Shown here piece by piece: positions 44,238 through 52,811 of a stretch of 64,000 nt of DNA; the stretch's first letter is position 1; the number at the start of each line of letters is the position of its first letter. The notes under the pieces are model-generated. The model searched no databases and was not told the origin of the DNA. It worked only from the letters and a program-made list of their open reading frames with translations. The stretch spans positions 62,001 through 126,000 of the forward strand of contig CAVZRO010000005.1 of the NCBI GenBank assembly GCA_963777625.1, read 5' to 3'. Origin of the DNA: DATDIC01 sp963777625. Lineage in GTDB: Bacteria; Pseudomonadota; Alphaproteobacteria; Acetobacterales; Acetobacteraceae. The position numbers were made by a program, and so were the translations under genes.

Positions 44238-45143
44238 TCAGCTCCGACGCGACACGACATGTGCGGCGAGGTCGCGCAGCAGCCGTGCGCGCTCACCGTA
44301 GCTATCAAGATGGCCGGCAGCCTGGCCGGCCAGCAGCTCTGCCTGGGTCCGGGCCCGTTCCGGCCCGAGCACGGCGACCATCGTGGCCTTCCCCGCCGCG
44401 GCATCCTTGCCGGCGGTCTTGCCAGTTTCCTCCGTGCTGCCCTCGGCGTCCAGCAGGTCGTCGGCGATCTGAAAGGCGGCCCCGAGATCGCGGCCATAAG
44501 CCGCCAGATGGTGCCGCTGCGCCAGCGAGGCGCGTCCCATGATGGCGCCCGACTCGGCGCTGAACTGGATCAGCCGCCCGGTCTTCAGCGCCTGCAGCCG
44601 GCTCACCTGCGCGGCGTCGAGCGGCTGACCCTCGGTGACCATGTCGATCATCTGCCCACCCACCATGCCGCGCGCGCCCACCGCGGCACCGAACGCCACG
44701 ATCAGCTCGCAGCGGGCCTGCGCATCGGAGTGGGTGTCCGGCTCGGCCAGCAGCTCGAAGGCGCGGGCCTGCAGGGCGTCGCCGGCCAGGATGGCGGTGG
44801 CTTCGTCGAAGGCGCGATGGGTCGAGGGCTTCCCGCGCCGCAAATCGTCGTCGTCCATGGCCGGCAGGTCGTCATGCACCAGGGAATAGGCGTGCAGCAT
44901 TTCGATGGCGGCGGCAACACGGGCCGCCGATGTCTCCGAGACGCCGAACAAGGCAGCGCTTTCCAGCGCCAGGAACGCCCGCAGCCGTTTGCCGCCCCCA
45001 AGCACCGCGTAGCGCATCGCCTCGGCAAGCTGCGCCTCCGCGCCTTCCGGTTGCGGCAGCAGCGCATCGAGGGCGGCCTCGACGGTACCCGCGCCGCGAG
45101 CCAGGGCGGCATGCAGGTCGTTCCTGTTCAAGACCATGGTCAT
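44238..45143 (-). CDS. ispA: Polyprenyl (farnesyl/geranyl) diphosphate synthase
   Basis: About 301 residues of a trans-prenyltransferase. It has the first Asp-rich motif LVHDDLPAMDDDDLRRGKPS, KTGRLIQFSAESGAIMG and the second motif FQIADDLLDAEGS. GGGKRLRAFLALESA near the N-terminus binds isopentenyl diphosphate. It condenses IPP and DMAPP to C15 diphosphate. Start 45143 (or 45137) is chosen because further upstream there is no family likeness. It is co-transcribed with dxs. The usual xseB neighbour is absent. Confidence 0.93.
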   Translation of the reverse strand: MTMVLNRNDLHAALARGAGTVEAALDALLPQPEGAEAQLAEAMRYAVLGGGKRLRAFLALESAALFGVSETSAARVAAAIEMLHAYSLVHDDLPAMDDDDLRRGKPSTHRAFDEATAILAGDALQARAFELLAEPDTHSDAQARCELIVAFGAAVGARGMVGGQMIDMVTEGQPLDAAQVSRLQALKTGRLIQFSAESGAIMGRASLAQRHHLAAYGRDLGAAFQIADDLLDAEGSTEETGKTAGKDAAAGKATMVAVLGPERARTQAELLAGQAAGHLDSYGERARLLRDLAAHVVSRRS

Positions 45144-45475
45144 GCCCGAACCCACTGTTGCCGAATCCCCATTCTTTTCCGGGCTAGCAGGGGCATATCG
45201 TGTGCGGCCAGCCTGCTTGCCGTGTCGGAGCATAGGGTGTGCCTGTTCTGTTGCAAGCAAGCCACAGATACGCTGGTATGCTGTGCCCACTACGCAAAAT
45301 GACTGCCCAGCCGGTGGTTGCTTGCCCATTTTTGCCGCGGCCGATGGTTTGGCCAAGCCAGCTTGGCGGCCGCGATCGTTCGACGTGATAGCATTGCCGA
45401 ACCGATAGTCAGATGGCATATCCCGGCCGCTATCCACGTGGTTGCCTGGTTTTTCTCGCGGCTGGAGGTGAATGC
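45144..45475. other. Divergent intergenic region between ispA and ispH
   Basis: About 330 bases, less GC-rich than the genes, between two genes that read outward. It must hold both promoters. Only GGAGGTGA at 45463-45470, the ispH ribosome binding site, is clear. No RNA gene or conserved reading frame was seen. Confidence 0.5.
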
Positions 45476-46412
45476 ATGCTGCGCGTGGTGCTGGCGCAGC
45501 CCCGCGGTTTCTGCGCCGGGGTGGAGCGGGCGATCGAAATCGTTGAGCGGGCGCTGCGGAAATACGGTCCGCCGATCTATGTTCGTCACGAGATTGTGCA
45601 CAACCGTCACGTGGTCGAAGACCTGCGGACTCGCGGGGCCGTGTTCGTCGATGAGCTGGACGAGATCCCGTCCGGCGCGATGACCATCTTCAGCGCGCAT
45701 GGCGTGGCCAAGCGGGTGGAGGAATTGGCCCGCGACCGCGGATTGCCGGTGATCGATGCCACCTGTCCGCTGGTCGCCAAGGTCCATAACGAGGGGCGGC
45801 GCTATGCCGGCCAGGGCCGCGAGATCGTGCTGGTGGGCCATGCCGGCCATGCCGAGGTGGAAGGCACGATCGGCCAGATCCAGGGCAAGGTGCACCTGGT
45901 GCAGACCGCGGCGGATGTCGCGCGGCTGGAGGTCGGCGACCCGGAGAAGCTGGCTTATATCACCCAGACGACGTTGTCGGTGGACGACACGCGCGGGATC
46001 ATCGCGGCCCTGAAGGCTCGTTTTCCGGCCATCATCGGGCCGGATGTGCGAGATATCTGCTACGCTACCCAGAACCGCCAGCAGGCGGTGCAGGAACTGG
46101 CGGGCGTGGTTGACATGATCCTGGTGGTGGGGTCGCGAAATTCCTCCAATTCCAACCGGTTGCGCGAGATCGGCGAGGAGCTGGGCAAGCCCGCCTATCT
46201 GATCGATGACGCCGACGCGTTGCAGTCGGACTGGTTCGAGGGCGTGGAGTTCGGTGGGGGTGACGGCGGGCGCCTCGGCGCCGGAGACATTGGTGCAGGG
46301 CGTTCTTGAAGGCTTGCGCCGGTTCGGAGAGATCGACATCTCGACGCTTGAAGGCGTGGCCGAGGATGTGCGGTTCCGCTTCCCGGCGCAGCTTGCCGAT
46401 GCTGCTGAATAA
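45476..46412 (+). pseudogene. ispH: 4-hydroxy-3-methylbut-2-enyl diphosphate reductase, one apparent insertion
   Basis: It begins MLRVVLAQPRGFCAGVERAI and contains the three cluster cysteines (GFCAGV, DATCPLV, DICYATQNRQ), IFSAHGVAK, VGHAGHAEVEGTIGQ and SRNSSNSNRLREIG. At about 46232 the frame changes to VGVTAGASAPETLVQGVLEG, the normal C-terminal segment. Deleting one T from GAGTTCGG gives the continuous family sequence and 311 residues. IspH is the last, essential MEP-pathway enzyme and no second copy is visible, so the break is most likely a sequence error. The ATG at 45476 has GGAGGTGA five bases upstream. Confidence 0.9.
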
Positions 46413-46439
46413 CTCGCGGGCAGACGGAAGGATTGACGC

Positions 46440-47594
46440 ATGGCCGTCCCATTGAATCAGGCGATCCGTGTCGGGGCCTATGTGCTGAAGCAGCACATGA
46501 TCGGGCGGAAACGCTATCCGCTGGTGCTGATGCTGGAGCCGTTGTTCCGCTGCAACCTGGCCTGCGCCGGATGCGGCAAGATCGACTATCCGGCGGAAAT
46601 CCTGAACCAGCGGCTTTCAGTGGCGGAATGCCTGGAAGCGGTGGACGAGTGCGGCGCGCCGGTGGTGGTGATCGCCGGGGGCGAGCCGCTGCTGCATCGC
46701 GAGATCGACCAGGTGGTGGAAGGGGCGACCGCGCGCAAGAAGTTCGTGATCGTGTGCACGAACGCGCTGCTGCTGGAAAAGAAGATGGGGTTGTTCAAGC
46801 CGGGGCCGTATTTCACCTGGTCGGTGCATCTGGACGGCGATCGCGCGGACCATGACCGCTCGGTGTGCCAGGACGGGGTGTACGACCGCGCGGTGGCCGC
46901 GATCCGGGCGGCGAAGCAGGCGGGGTTCCGGGTGATCATCAATGCCACGTTGTTCGACAATGCGGTGCCGGAGCGGGTGGCCGGGTTCTTCGACGACGTG
47001 ATGGAGATGGGGGTGGACGGGATCAGCGTGTCCCCCGGCTATGCCTATGAGCGCGCGCCGGACCAGCAGCATTTCCTGAACCGGCTGAAGACGAAGGAAT
47101 TGTTCCGGGGGATTTTTGCTCGCGAAGGCAAAGGTAAGTCGAAGCGGAAATGGGCGTTCAACCAGTCGTCCATGTTCCTGGACTTCCTGGCCGGCAACCA
47201 GACCTTCCATTGCACGCCCTGGGGCAACCCGACGCGGACCTATTTCGGCTGGCAGCGGCCGTGTTATTTGCTGGGTGAGGGGTACGCGAAGACGTTTCGC
47301 GAATTGATGGAAGAGACGGACTGGGATCGGTACGGCACCGGGAATTACGAGAAGTGCGCCGATTGCATGGTGCATTCCGGGTACGAGGCGACGGCGGTGA
47401 CGGAGACGATCCGGCGGCCGTGGCGGGCGGCGGCACAGATGGCTCGGGGGATCCGGACGACGGGTCCGATGGCGCCTGATATCTCGCTGGAGGGTCAGCG
47501 GCCGGCGGAATACGTGTTCAGCCGGCATGTGCAGGAGGCGGTGGCGCGGCTGCGGCACAAGCCGAAGGGGCGGGCGGCGGAAGCGGGGGATTGA
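46440..47594 (+). CDS. hpnH: Hopanoid biosynthesis radical SAM protein HpnH
   Basis: A 384-residue radical SAM enzyme that adds the adenosyl group to the hopane skeleton. It starts MAVPLNQAIRVGAYVLKQHM, followed by EPLFRCNLACAGCGKIDYP (CxxxCxxC) and VVVIAGGEPLLHREID. VDGISVSPGYAYERAPDQQ and the C-terminal FHCTPWGNPTRTYFGWQRPC (SPASM-like cysteines) are diagnostic of HpnH. It lies 27 bases after ispH and is probably co-transcribed, linking the last isoprenoid precursor step with hopanoid tailoring. The C-terminal 25 residues are unconserved and Arg-rich. Confidence 0.93.
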   Translation: MAVPLNQAIRVGAYVLKQHMIGRKRYPLVLMLEPLFRCNLACAGCGKIDYPAEILNQRLSVAECLEAVDECGAPVVVIAGGEPLLHREIDQVVEGATARKKFVIVCTNALLLEKKMGLFKPGPYFTWSVHLDGDRADHDRSVCQDGVYDRAVAAIRAAKQAGFRVIINATLFDNAVPERVAGFFDDVMEMGVDGISVSPGYAYERAPDQQHFLNRLKTKELFRGIFAREGKGKSKRKWAFNQSSMFLDFLAGNQTFHCTPWGNPTRTYFGWQRPCYLLGEGYAKTFRELMEETDWDRYGTGNYEKCADCMVHSGYEATAVTETIRRPWRAAAQMARGIRTTGPMAPDISLEGQRPAEYVFSRHVQEAVARLRHKPKGRAAEAGD

Positions 47595-47606
47595 GGGCGG
47601 GCGGCT

Positions 47607-47721
47607 GGTGTACATCGGGGCGGTTTGGGGCGGTGGCAGGTGTACATCGGGGTGGTTTGGGGCGTTGGCGGGATGTACATCGGGGCGGTTTGGGGCGGCG
47701 GCAGGTGTACACTTGGGCGGG
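47607..47721 (+). repeat. Tandem repeat, period 32-33 bp, about 3.5 copies
   Basis: Units start at 47607, 47639, 47672 and 47704, each of the form GRTGTACATCGGGGYGGTTT followed by GGGGCGG and a variable GGCRG end. The last is partial. The array begins 13 bases after the hpnH stop. The period does not match the 18/21-bp arrays, and the unit is unrelated to the REP-like head. The rest of the stretch to 47958 shows no gene. Confidence 0.85.
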
Positions 47722-47958
47722 TCTTTCGGGGGCCGGATGGATGACCCGATAGGGTTCGGTGGATGGCCGGACCGTCGCCGAACAGTATAGCCGGTGCGGG
47801 GTCGCCGAGCCTGTTGGTTCGCAGTTGGTTAGCAGGTCTCATACCGGCAGGCGTATGATGTGACCCATGACGTCATTCCTGCGGAAGCGGGACGCTGTGT
47901 CCGGCTTGGTAGATGCCCGCGTTCGCGATCGTGTTCGCGAGCATGACGAATTGAGCCC

Positions 47959-48021
47959 GCGACCCTTCCCCTATCCCCTCCTGCAAGGGCCCCTTGCGGG
48001 AGGGGATAGGGGAGGGGTCGC
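47959..48021. repeat. 63-bp near-perfect palindrome
   Basis: Two 31-base arms (47959-47989 and 47991-48021) are complementary except for two positions that would be G-U pairs in RNA. The core is CCCCTATCCCCTCC against GGAGGGGATAGGGG, around GCAAGGGCCCCTTGC. It lies 35 bases beyond the cpoB stop, in convergent context with hpnH. It could act as a bidirectional terminator or belong to a second dispersed palindrome family. Confidence 0.8.
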
Positions 48022-48055
48022 AGTACCGATCGGTCAGTAACTGGACCGCTCGGTA

Positions 48056-48940
48056 TCAGCCGCGACAACCGGCCCGCTGCCCGATTCCGGCGATTTGGTC
48101 GTGCAGCTCGGGGCGAGTGTGCGGAAACTCGGTGCGCAGCTTCGTCAGCGTGTCGCACGCCGCGCGCTTCTCGTTGATAGCGGTCAGCGATATCGCCAGC
48201 CCGAGCAAGAACTCCTGCGCGTGCCCCCCCTTGGGCGAACGAACATACGCATCGTCATACGCCACCGCGGCACGCGACCATTGATGCTGCCCGGCCAGCG
48301 ACTGCGCCAGCAGATATTGCGCGTCGTAGGCACGCGGGGATGTCCGCTTGCTCAGCACTTCCTGGGCGTCACGCTCCGCCGCGGTATAGTCCCGCCGTCC
48401 CATGGCGGCGTAGCCTTCCTGCAAGGCAACCTCCGGCGTGCGCGGACCGCCCGGCCCGGCCGCGGGGGCCGCCGCCGCGGAGGGCGTGGCCAGCGCCGCG
48501 GTGCGCGGACCGGCCGAAGGGGGTCCGCCCGGGGGACCGCCCGGGGGACCGCCCTGGGGGTTCTGCACCTGGAATTTCAGGTCATCCATCCGCTTGCCAA
48601 GATCCGCGGTGGTCCGCTGCAGCGTGTTCTCCAGCTCGTCCACGCGGCCGCGGAGCTGGCGCACCTCCTCCTCGAGCGAGGTCACCCTGGTCAGCAGGTT
48701 CGACGCCGTTTCGGACGCGGCGCCGATGGATGGCGCGGGTGCAGCCGGCTGGCCGTAGCCGGGCTGCGCGCCGCCACCCTGCGCTTCAAGCTGTTGCACC
48801 TCGTGCCGCAGCTCAAGGATCTGGTTCTGCAACCCAATGGCTTCCCGGCTTTCCATCTGCGCCGGGGCGGAAGATGTCATGCCAAGCAGTGCCGCGATCG
48901 GCAGCACGGCGGCGACGATCAGCGTGGAACACCGGCTCAT
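48056..48940 (-). CDS. cpoB: Tol-Pal system protein CpoB/YbgF
   Basis: A 294-residue periplasmic protein with a signal peptide (IVAAVLPIAALLGM...APAQ). The coiled coil at about residues 30-125 includes LQNQILELRHEVQQLE and VTSLEEEVRQLRGRVDEL. A Gly/Pro hinge (GGPPGGPPGGPP) follows. The C-terminal TPR domain has LQEGYAAMGRRDYTAAERD and YDAQYLLAQSLAGQHQWSRA. It coordinates peptidoglycan synthesis with outer-membrane constriction through Tol-Pal. It is the gene after pal, as usual, 180 bases away. Confidence 0.9.
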   Translation of the reverse strand: MSRCSTLIVAAVLPIAALLGMTSSAPAQMESREAIGLQNQILELRHEVQQLEAQGGGAQPGYGQPAAPAPSIGAASETASNLLTRVTSLEEEVRQLRGRVDELENTLQRTTADLGKRMDDLKFQVQNPQGGPPGGPPGGPPSAGPRTAALATPSAAAAPAAGPGGPRTPEVALQEGYAAMGRRDYTAAERDAQEVLSKRTSPRAYDAQYLLAQSLAGQHQWSRAAVAYDDAYVRSPKGGHAQEFLLGLAISLTAINEKRAACDTLTKLRTEFPHTRPELHDQIAGIGQRAGCRG

Positions 48941-49120
48941 CCGCGTCTCCTTCGTCCGTCCCTATTTTTACGCGGGCCGGGGGCGGTGGGAAGCCGGCTG
49001 CCTGCTGGACGAGCTTGCGCCGTGGCGACCGAAGTGAACGCTGATCCACGCCGGCGCGGCGGTCGGCCGCGCCGGGACTCCGGCCGCGACGACCGGCCGC
49101 GCGTGACGGGTGTGCCGGGC

Positions 49121-49600
49121 CTATCGCACCGAAGTGATGGCGTTGCGGTTCTGCGCCCAGGCCTGCTCGTCATCGCCGAGCGCGGTGGGCCGATCCTTGC
49201 CGTAGCTGATCGTGTCGAGCCGGGCGCCGCTGATCCCGCGGGCGACCAGGTAATCCTTCGCGGCATTGGCGCGGCGCTGGCCGAGCGCGAGATTGTACTC
49301 CTCCGTGCCACGGTCATCGGTGTTGCCGGCAACCAGCACCTGCACGTTCGGGTATTTTTCCAGCCAGCCGGCCTGACGGTTGAGCGTCGCCTGCGAGTCC
49401 GACGACAGGTCGGAGCGATCGAAGGCGTAGAATACCCGGTCACCGACATTGGCAACCAGGTCTTCCTGGCTGCCGGGCACTGGCCCGGCCGGGGCGGCGG
49501 CGGCCCCTGCCCCAGTCGCGGTGGTGGCTACGGGGGTGTGGTTCGCGCAGGCTGCCAACAGCGCGACAGCGGCCAAAGCGCCGACAATTTTCGCGTTCAT
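49121..49600 (-). CDS. pal: Peptidoglycan-associated lipoprotein Pal
   Basis: A 159-residue outer-membrane lipoprotein with lipobox LLAAC (Cys about residue 18). The OmpA-like domain reads VFYAFDRSDLSSDSQATL, GNTDDRGTEEYNLALGQRRA (meso-DAP-binding Asp and Arg) and ISYGKDRPTALGDDEQAWAQNR. The start at 49600 is fixed by the signal sequence. tolQRAB, which usually precede pal, are not present. Instead a group II intron lies about 170 bases upstream. Confidence 0.93.
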   Translation of the reverse strand: MNAKIVGALAAVALLAACANHTPVATTATGAGAAAAPAGPVPGSQEDLVANVGDRVFYAFDRSDLSSDSQATLNRQAGWLEKYPNVQVLVAGNTDDRGTEEYNLALGQRRANAAKDYLVARGISGARLDTISYGKDRPTALGDDEQAWAQNRNAITSVR

Positions 49601-49779
49601 GTGAGTGCGTCCCTGGCTGGGTGCGGTGACGGATAACGAATTTTCGGCGCAAGCAAGCTCGTTGCAGCCGCCGATGCGATTAACCGGGACGGCCGCTTGG
49701 GTCAAGGTTGCGGGTTCTTGCGGCCAATTCAAGGCAGGGTTGTCGATCGGGCAGCGGTGACCCATCCCGATAGGGGTCG

Positions 49780-49850
49780 GGAAGGCTTGCCTCCCCGCCC
49801 TCCGAACCGTGCGTGCGGTTTTCCCGCACACGGCTCTCCAGTTGTTGGTT
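49780..49850 (-). ncRNA. Group II intron domain V-VI region
   Basis: On the minus strand, GAGCCGTGTGCGGGAAAACC then GCACGCACGGTTCGG forms the conserved domain V hairpin (AGC-type triad and GNRA-like loop). A shorter stem around AAGCCTTCCCGACCCCTAT follows, corresponding to domain VI and the 3' end. It follows the maturase stop by a few bases, as in other compact introns. The catalytic domain looks undamaged. Confidence 0.75.
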
Positions 49851-50103
49851 TCCTCATCGGGAGTGTCTCGCCTGCTCGAAGGCGGTGCGAAGGGTGAGCA
49901 GCCCATGAGCAGCGAAGAAGGCATTGGGCCAGCGTTGGTGATCGGCCGCGCATCGCCCGATGCCGGGGCGCTTCTCCTGCTTGCGCAGGATGGCGCGGAG
50001 GCGTCGGCGCACGAAGCCGTCGAGGACGCCGTACAAAGCTGGCGTGGCATGCTTGAAGTAGCCAAACCATCCCCGAAGTATCGGGTTGAGGTCGTGAATG
50101 ATC

Positions 50104-51134
50104 TGGATAAGTCTCTATTTGATCTGACAGGCGGTTGCCCGACAGAGGAAATTACCTTGACGAAGGACGAGAAGATCTGTGCCAAGTGGTTGTAGAGTCG
50201 CCACAAAGCTGGACCGTCCTCGAATGCAAGAATTTATCCAGGTTTCTCTGCGCGAAGCTTTACCGCTTCAGGACCTCTACGCAAAGGCGGCTGAACTCGC
50301 CTGCGCGGAGCTCTCCAGTCGCAAGCTGTTCCTCAAAAACTGCGTCGCCCTGCTGTCGAGCTAGGCTGTGGCGATGCCATCGAGCGCGACTGCGGCCAGG
50401 ACCGCGAAAGAGTTGCTAAAAGGCCTCCACGATTCGGGTGCGTTGCGTCTGCTGCGCACGATCGCAACTGAAGCTCCGCCTCAGCCCTCGAGCCAAGATG
50501 GCCATGAGCGCATCCGAAAGCAGCTCGCTGCCTGGAAAAAGCAAGGCGACAAAGAAGCTCCGGCGGATTCGTCCGGCTATGCGGCGCGCGGATACGTTCT
50601 ATGTCGGAACCTCAAGGGCGTCGGAAGCATCGACCAGCAGACCTTCATCGATACCTGTTGCAAGTTCTGATCGCTCATCTCATGACCGCAACACTCCGAT
50701 CACCGTTGCCGTTGCTGACTGATCGCGTCACCCGTTCTTCGAGGCCCAGTGGCGCTGCAGCGCTTGCTGACGAGGCTGCACCGAGTGCTGCGTCGCCGAG
50801 ATGGCACGATACGATCTCGACTGGCGGTCGAGAACCGATCTACTTCGACACACCACGAGCCCGCAGATCAACGACATCGTCGAGCGGTTCCAAGCCATGC
50901 TCGACCTGTTCTATCGTTGCGTCCGAAAGAAACTATACAGCGCGATCTACGTGTTGCAGAGCGACCTGATGTCGGTTCGCTGACTACATGAGAACCGGAC
51001 AGTGATCGCTCAAAGTTCGATGCGAACCTAATCTGACAGCTCGCCGCGACAACAATGGAGGTGACCCCGCTCTCACTGCTGCATGAGCTCATGCTAGATG
51101 ATTCCGCCTGTCAGATTAAGTCAAGACTTATGCA
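50104..51134 (+). mobile_element. IS481-family insertion sequence (degenerate), 1,031 bp
   Basis: The 31-bp terminal inverted repeats at 50104-50134 and 51104-51134 match at 26 of 31 positions, sharing the inner end ATCTGACAGGCGG. They are bordered by a perfect 7-bp direct repeat AATGATC (50097-50103 and 51135-51141). The length and internal transposase remnants fit IS481. It is inserted in the intron-encoded reverse transcriptase gene, in opposite orientation to it. An extra AATCTGACAG near 51028 repeats the inner end of the terminus. Confidence 0.88.
50219..50985 (+). pseudogene. IS481-type transposase remnant with several frameshifts
   Basis: Fragments in different frames line up with IS481 DDE transposases: ADTFYVGT, then LKGVGSIDQQTFIDTCCKF, DRNTPITVAD, LTD followed by TECCVAEMARYDLDW, and SPQINDIVERFQAMLDLFYRCVRKKLY ending LQSDL. 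These correspond to the first catalytic Asp region, the second Asp (LTDxGTEY) and the Glu motif (SPQTNGIVERFH). There are stops and several frame changes, so it cannot make active transposase. Unlike other broken genes in the window it also carries many substitutions, so this decay looks real. Confidence 0.75.
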
Positions 51135-52647
51135 AATGATCCGCCCGAGGCTGTCGCCTCGGCTACGGAGCGTTCGCGCCCTCACCTTGTCCTTCAGCGC
51201 CTTCAGGCTCTTCTTGCGAACGAGCCGTCGGCCTGCCTCGAACCGGTAGCCGAGGAAGTCGAACCCCCGCCCCGGTTGTTGGCAGTCACCGATCCGCGTC
51301 TTGTCCGGGTGCAGCGTAAGCCCGTTCTCCGCCACCCATGCCTGCACGTCGTGCAGGGCAGCCTCGGCCTCCGCTTGCGTGCGGCACAGGATCACGAAGT
51401 CATCGGCATAGCGCACCATCCGTCGTCCGCTCCGCTGCATCAGACAATCCAGCGGATGCAGATACAGGTTGGCCAGCAGCGGCGAGATCACCGCGCCTTG
51501 CGGCGTGCCGCTCGTCGGTTGCCACCGTTCCATGCCCTTCATGATGTCCTGCCGCAGGAAGCTCTCGATCAGCGCCAGCACGCGGCCATCGCTGATCGAT
51601 GCTTCCACCAGGGTCATCAGCCGTTCGTGCGGGATCGTGTCGAAGTAGCTCGCGAGGTCGGCGTCCACCACGAAGGTGAACCCCTCTTTCACCAGCCGAT
51701 CGACTTCCCGCAGCGCCTCCTTGCAATGCCGTCCCGGACGGAAGCCGTAGCTACCCGGCCGGAACTGCACCTCAAAGATTGGCTCAATGACCATCTTCAG
51801 AGCCGTCTGCACGATACGGTCCTTGATCGTCGGTATCCCCAGCGGCCGAGTTCGTCCATCGCCCTTGGGAATCTCCACCCGCTTGACCGGGCTCGGCCGG
51901 TAGCTGCCGTCCTTCAGATCGTCATGAAGCTCGTGCAGATACCGTTCCGCCTGCGCCGCGAACCGCTCGATGCTCTGGCCATCCACCCCCGACGCCCCCT
52001 TGTTCCGCGCGACTTTCCGCCATGCGCCGTCGAGAGTTGTCGGTCGGATGACCTTGTCCACCAGGCTGAACCATTTGCCTCCTGTGACGCCGTTGTCCAG
52101 CGCCGACACCATGCGCTCTGTCCAGATCGAAGCTTCCACCCACCACCATTGGCGCTCGTGGGTCTCTGTCCCTTGCTTAGTCCGATCGGGCACTGCCGAG
52201 ACTGTTCCTTGCTCCATCCCAGACCTCGCACATCCAACTTCCTGCCTCCCTTCCCTCGGAGCGGTTTTGCTTCCCGTTCCTTCGCCGCTGTTCGCAGCCT
52301 CGGGACTATGAAGGCTCTGACTCCTGTCCATCTCACCCCGATCGACAGGTCTCTCCGCTTACTCCGCCTTGCCGTCCCAACATTCCGTCCTCAACCACGC
52401 GGGCTGCCCTCCGGTCGCTTTATCAGTCGCCTCAGCGCCAGCGGTTGCTTCCAGGCTTCGCCACAAATGAGCAGGCTCGCCGCAGCTTCACGCCGAATCA
52501 GGTTCGTTATCCTACGGACTGTCGGTTCCCCTCCGGTTGCTCTCCACCCCGCCTTGCGGCGACGCAGTTACCTTCGAATACAGAGCCTGCGACAGGCTCT
52601 CGCACGGACTCGCACCGTGCTGACAAAGCGTCCTCGCGGACGCACTC

Positions 52648-52738
52648 ATTCCCGCGAAAGCGGGAATCCAGCCAAACCGTCGGAATTTCGCGGGCTTCGC
52701 GTGGATGCCCGCCTTCGCGCGCCTTCGCGGGCATGACG
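52648..52738. repeat. Second palindrome family: paired hairpins with GCGGGAAT / GCGGGCAT stems
   Basis: Hairpin 1: ATTCCCGC, GAAA loop, GCGGGAAT (52648-52667). Hairpin 2: ATGCCCGC and GCGGGCAT around CTTCGCGCGCCTTC (52705-52734), ending ATGACGG. The two lie in inverted arrangement (GGAATCCA against TGGATGCC) between the intron and xseA. The layout is like the main REP-like family but the sequence is distinct. Confidence 0.7.
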
Positions 52739-52811
52739 GAGTCTAGCGTCCTCGTCCGCGCGGGCTGGCGTTAAGCCGATGAAATTGCTCGCCGATACGA
52801 ACTTGAGCAGA

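Larger units (their letters stand above)
49854..52139 (-). pseudogene. ltrA: Group II intron reverse transcriptase/maturase, split by an insertion sequence
   Basis: The N-terminal part (from a GTG at 52139: EASIWTERMVSALDNGVTGG) contains RT domains with GIPTIKDRIVQTALKMVIEP, FRPGSYGFRPGRHCKEAL, VVDADLASYFDTIPHERLM, TPQGAVISPLLANLYLH and the catalytic MVRYADDFVIL (YADD). It is interrupted in GDSLGRII at 51134. After the insertion, HDLNPILRGWFGYFKHATPA, the maturase domain X, and an RRRLRAILRKQ-rich end resume at 50103 and continue to 49854. Precise removal of the element plus one 7-bp duplicate restores GRIIHDLNPILRGW. The RT core is intact in sequence but separated from its maturase end. Confidence 0.88.
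49769..52605 (-). mobile_element. Group II intron, interrupted by an IS481-type insertion
   Basis: Reading the minus strand, structured intron RNA begins near 52605 (GTGCGAGAGCCTGTCGCAGG) and is followed by the reverse transcriptase/maturase gene. It ends with a domain V hairpin and domain VI near 49770. Removing the IS at 50104-51134 leaves about 1.8 kb, typical of a bacterial group II intron. The 5' boundary is an estimate (52600-52620). The intron lies between xseA and pal in the same orientation as pal, so splicing could still matter for any read-through transcript. Confidence 0.8.

Noticed and set aside
47722..48055. A tRNA or small RNA between hpnH and cpoB.
   Set aside because: No cloverleaf with a CCA-type end or T-loop was found; only the palindrome at 47959-48021 is structured.
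50219..50670. Small intact proteins within the insertion sequence.
   Set aside because: The frames are fragments of one decayed IS481-type transposase that line up piecewise with the family in order.
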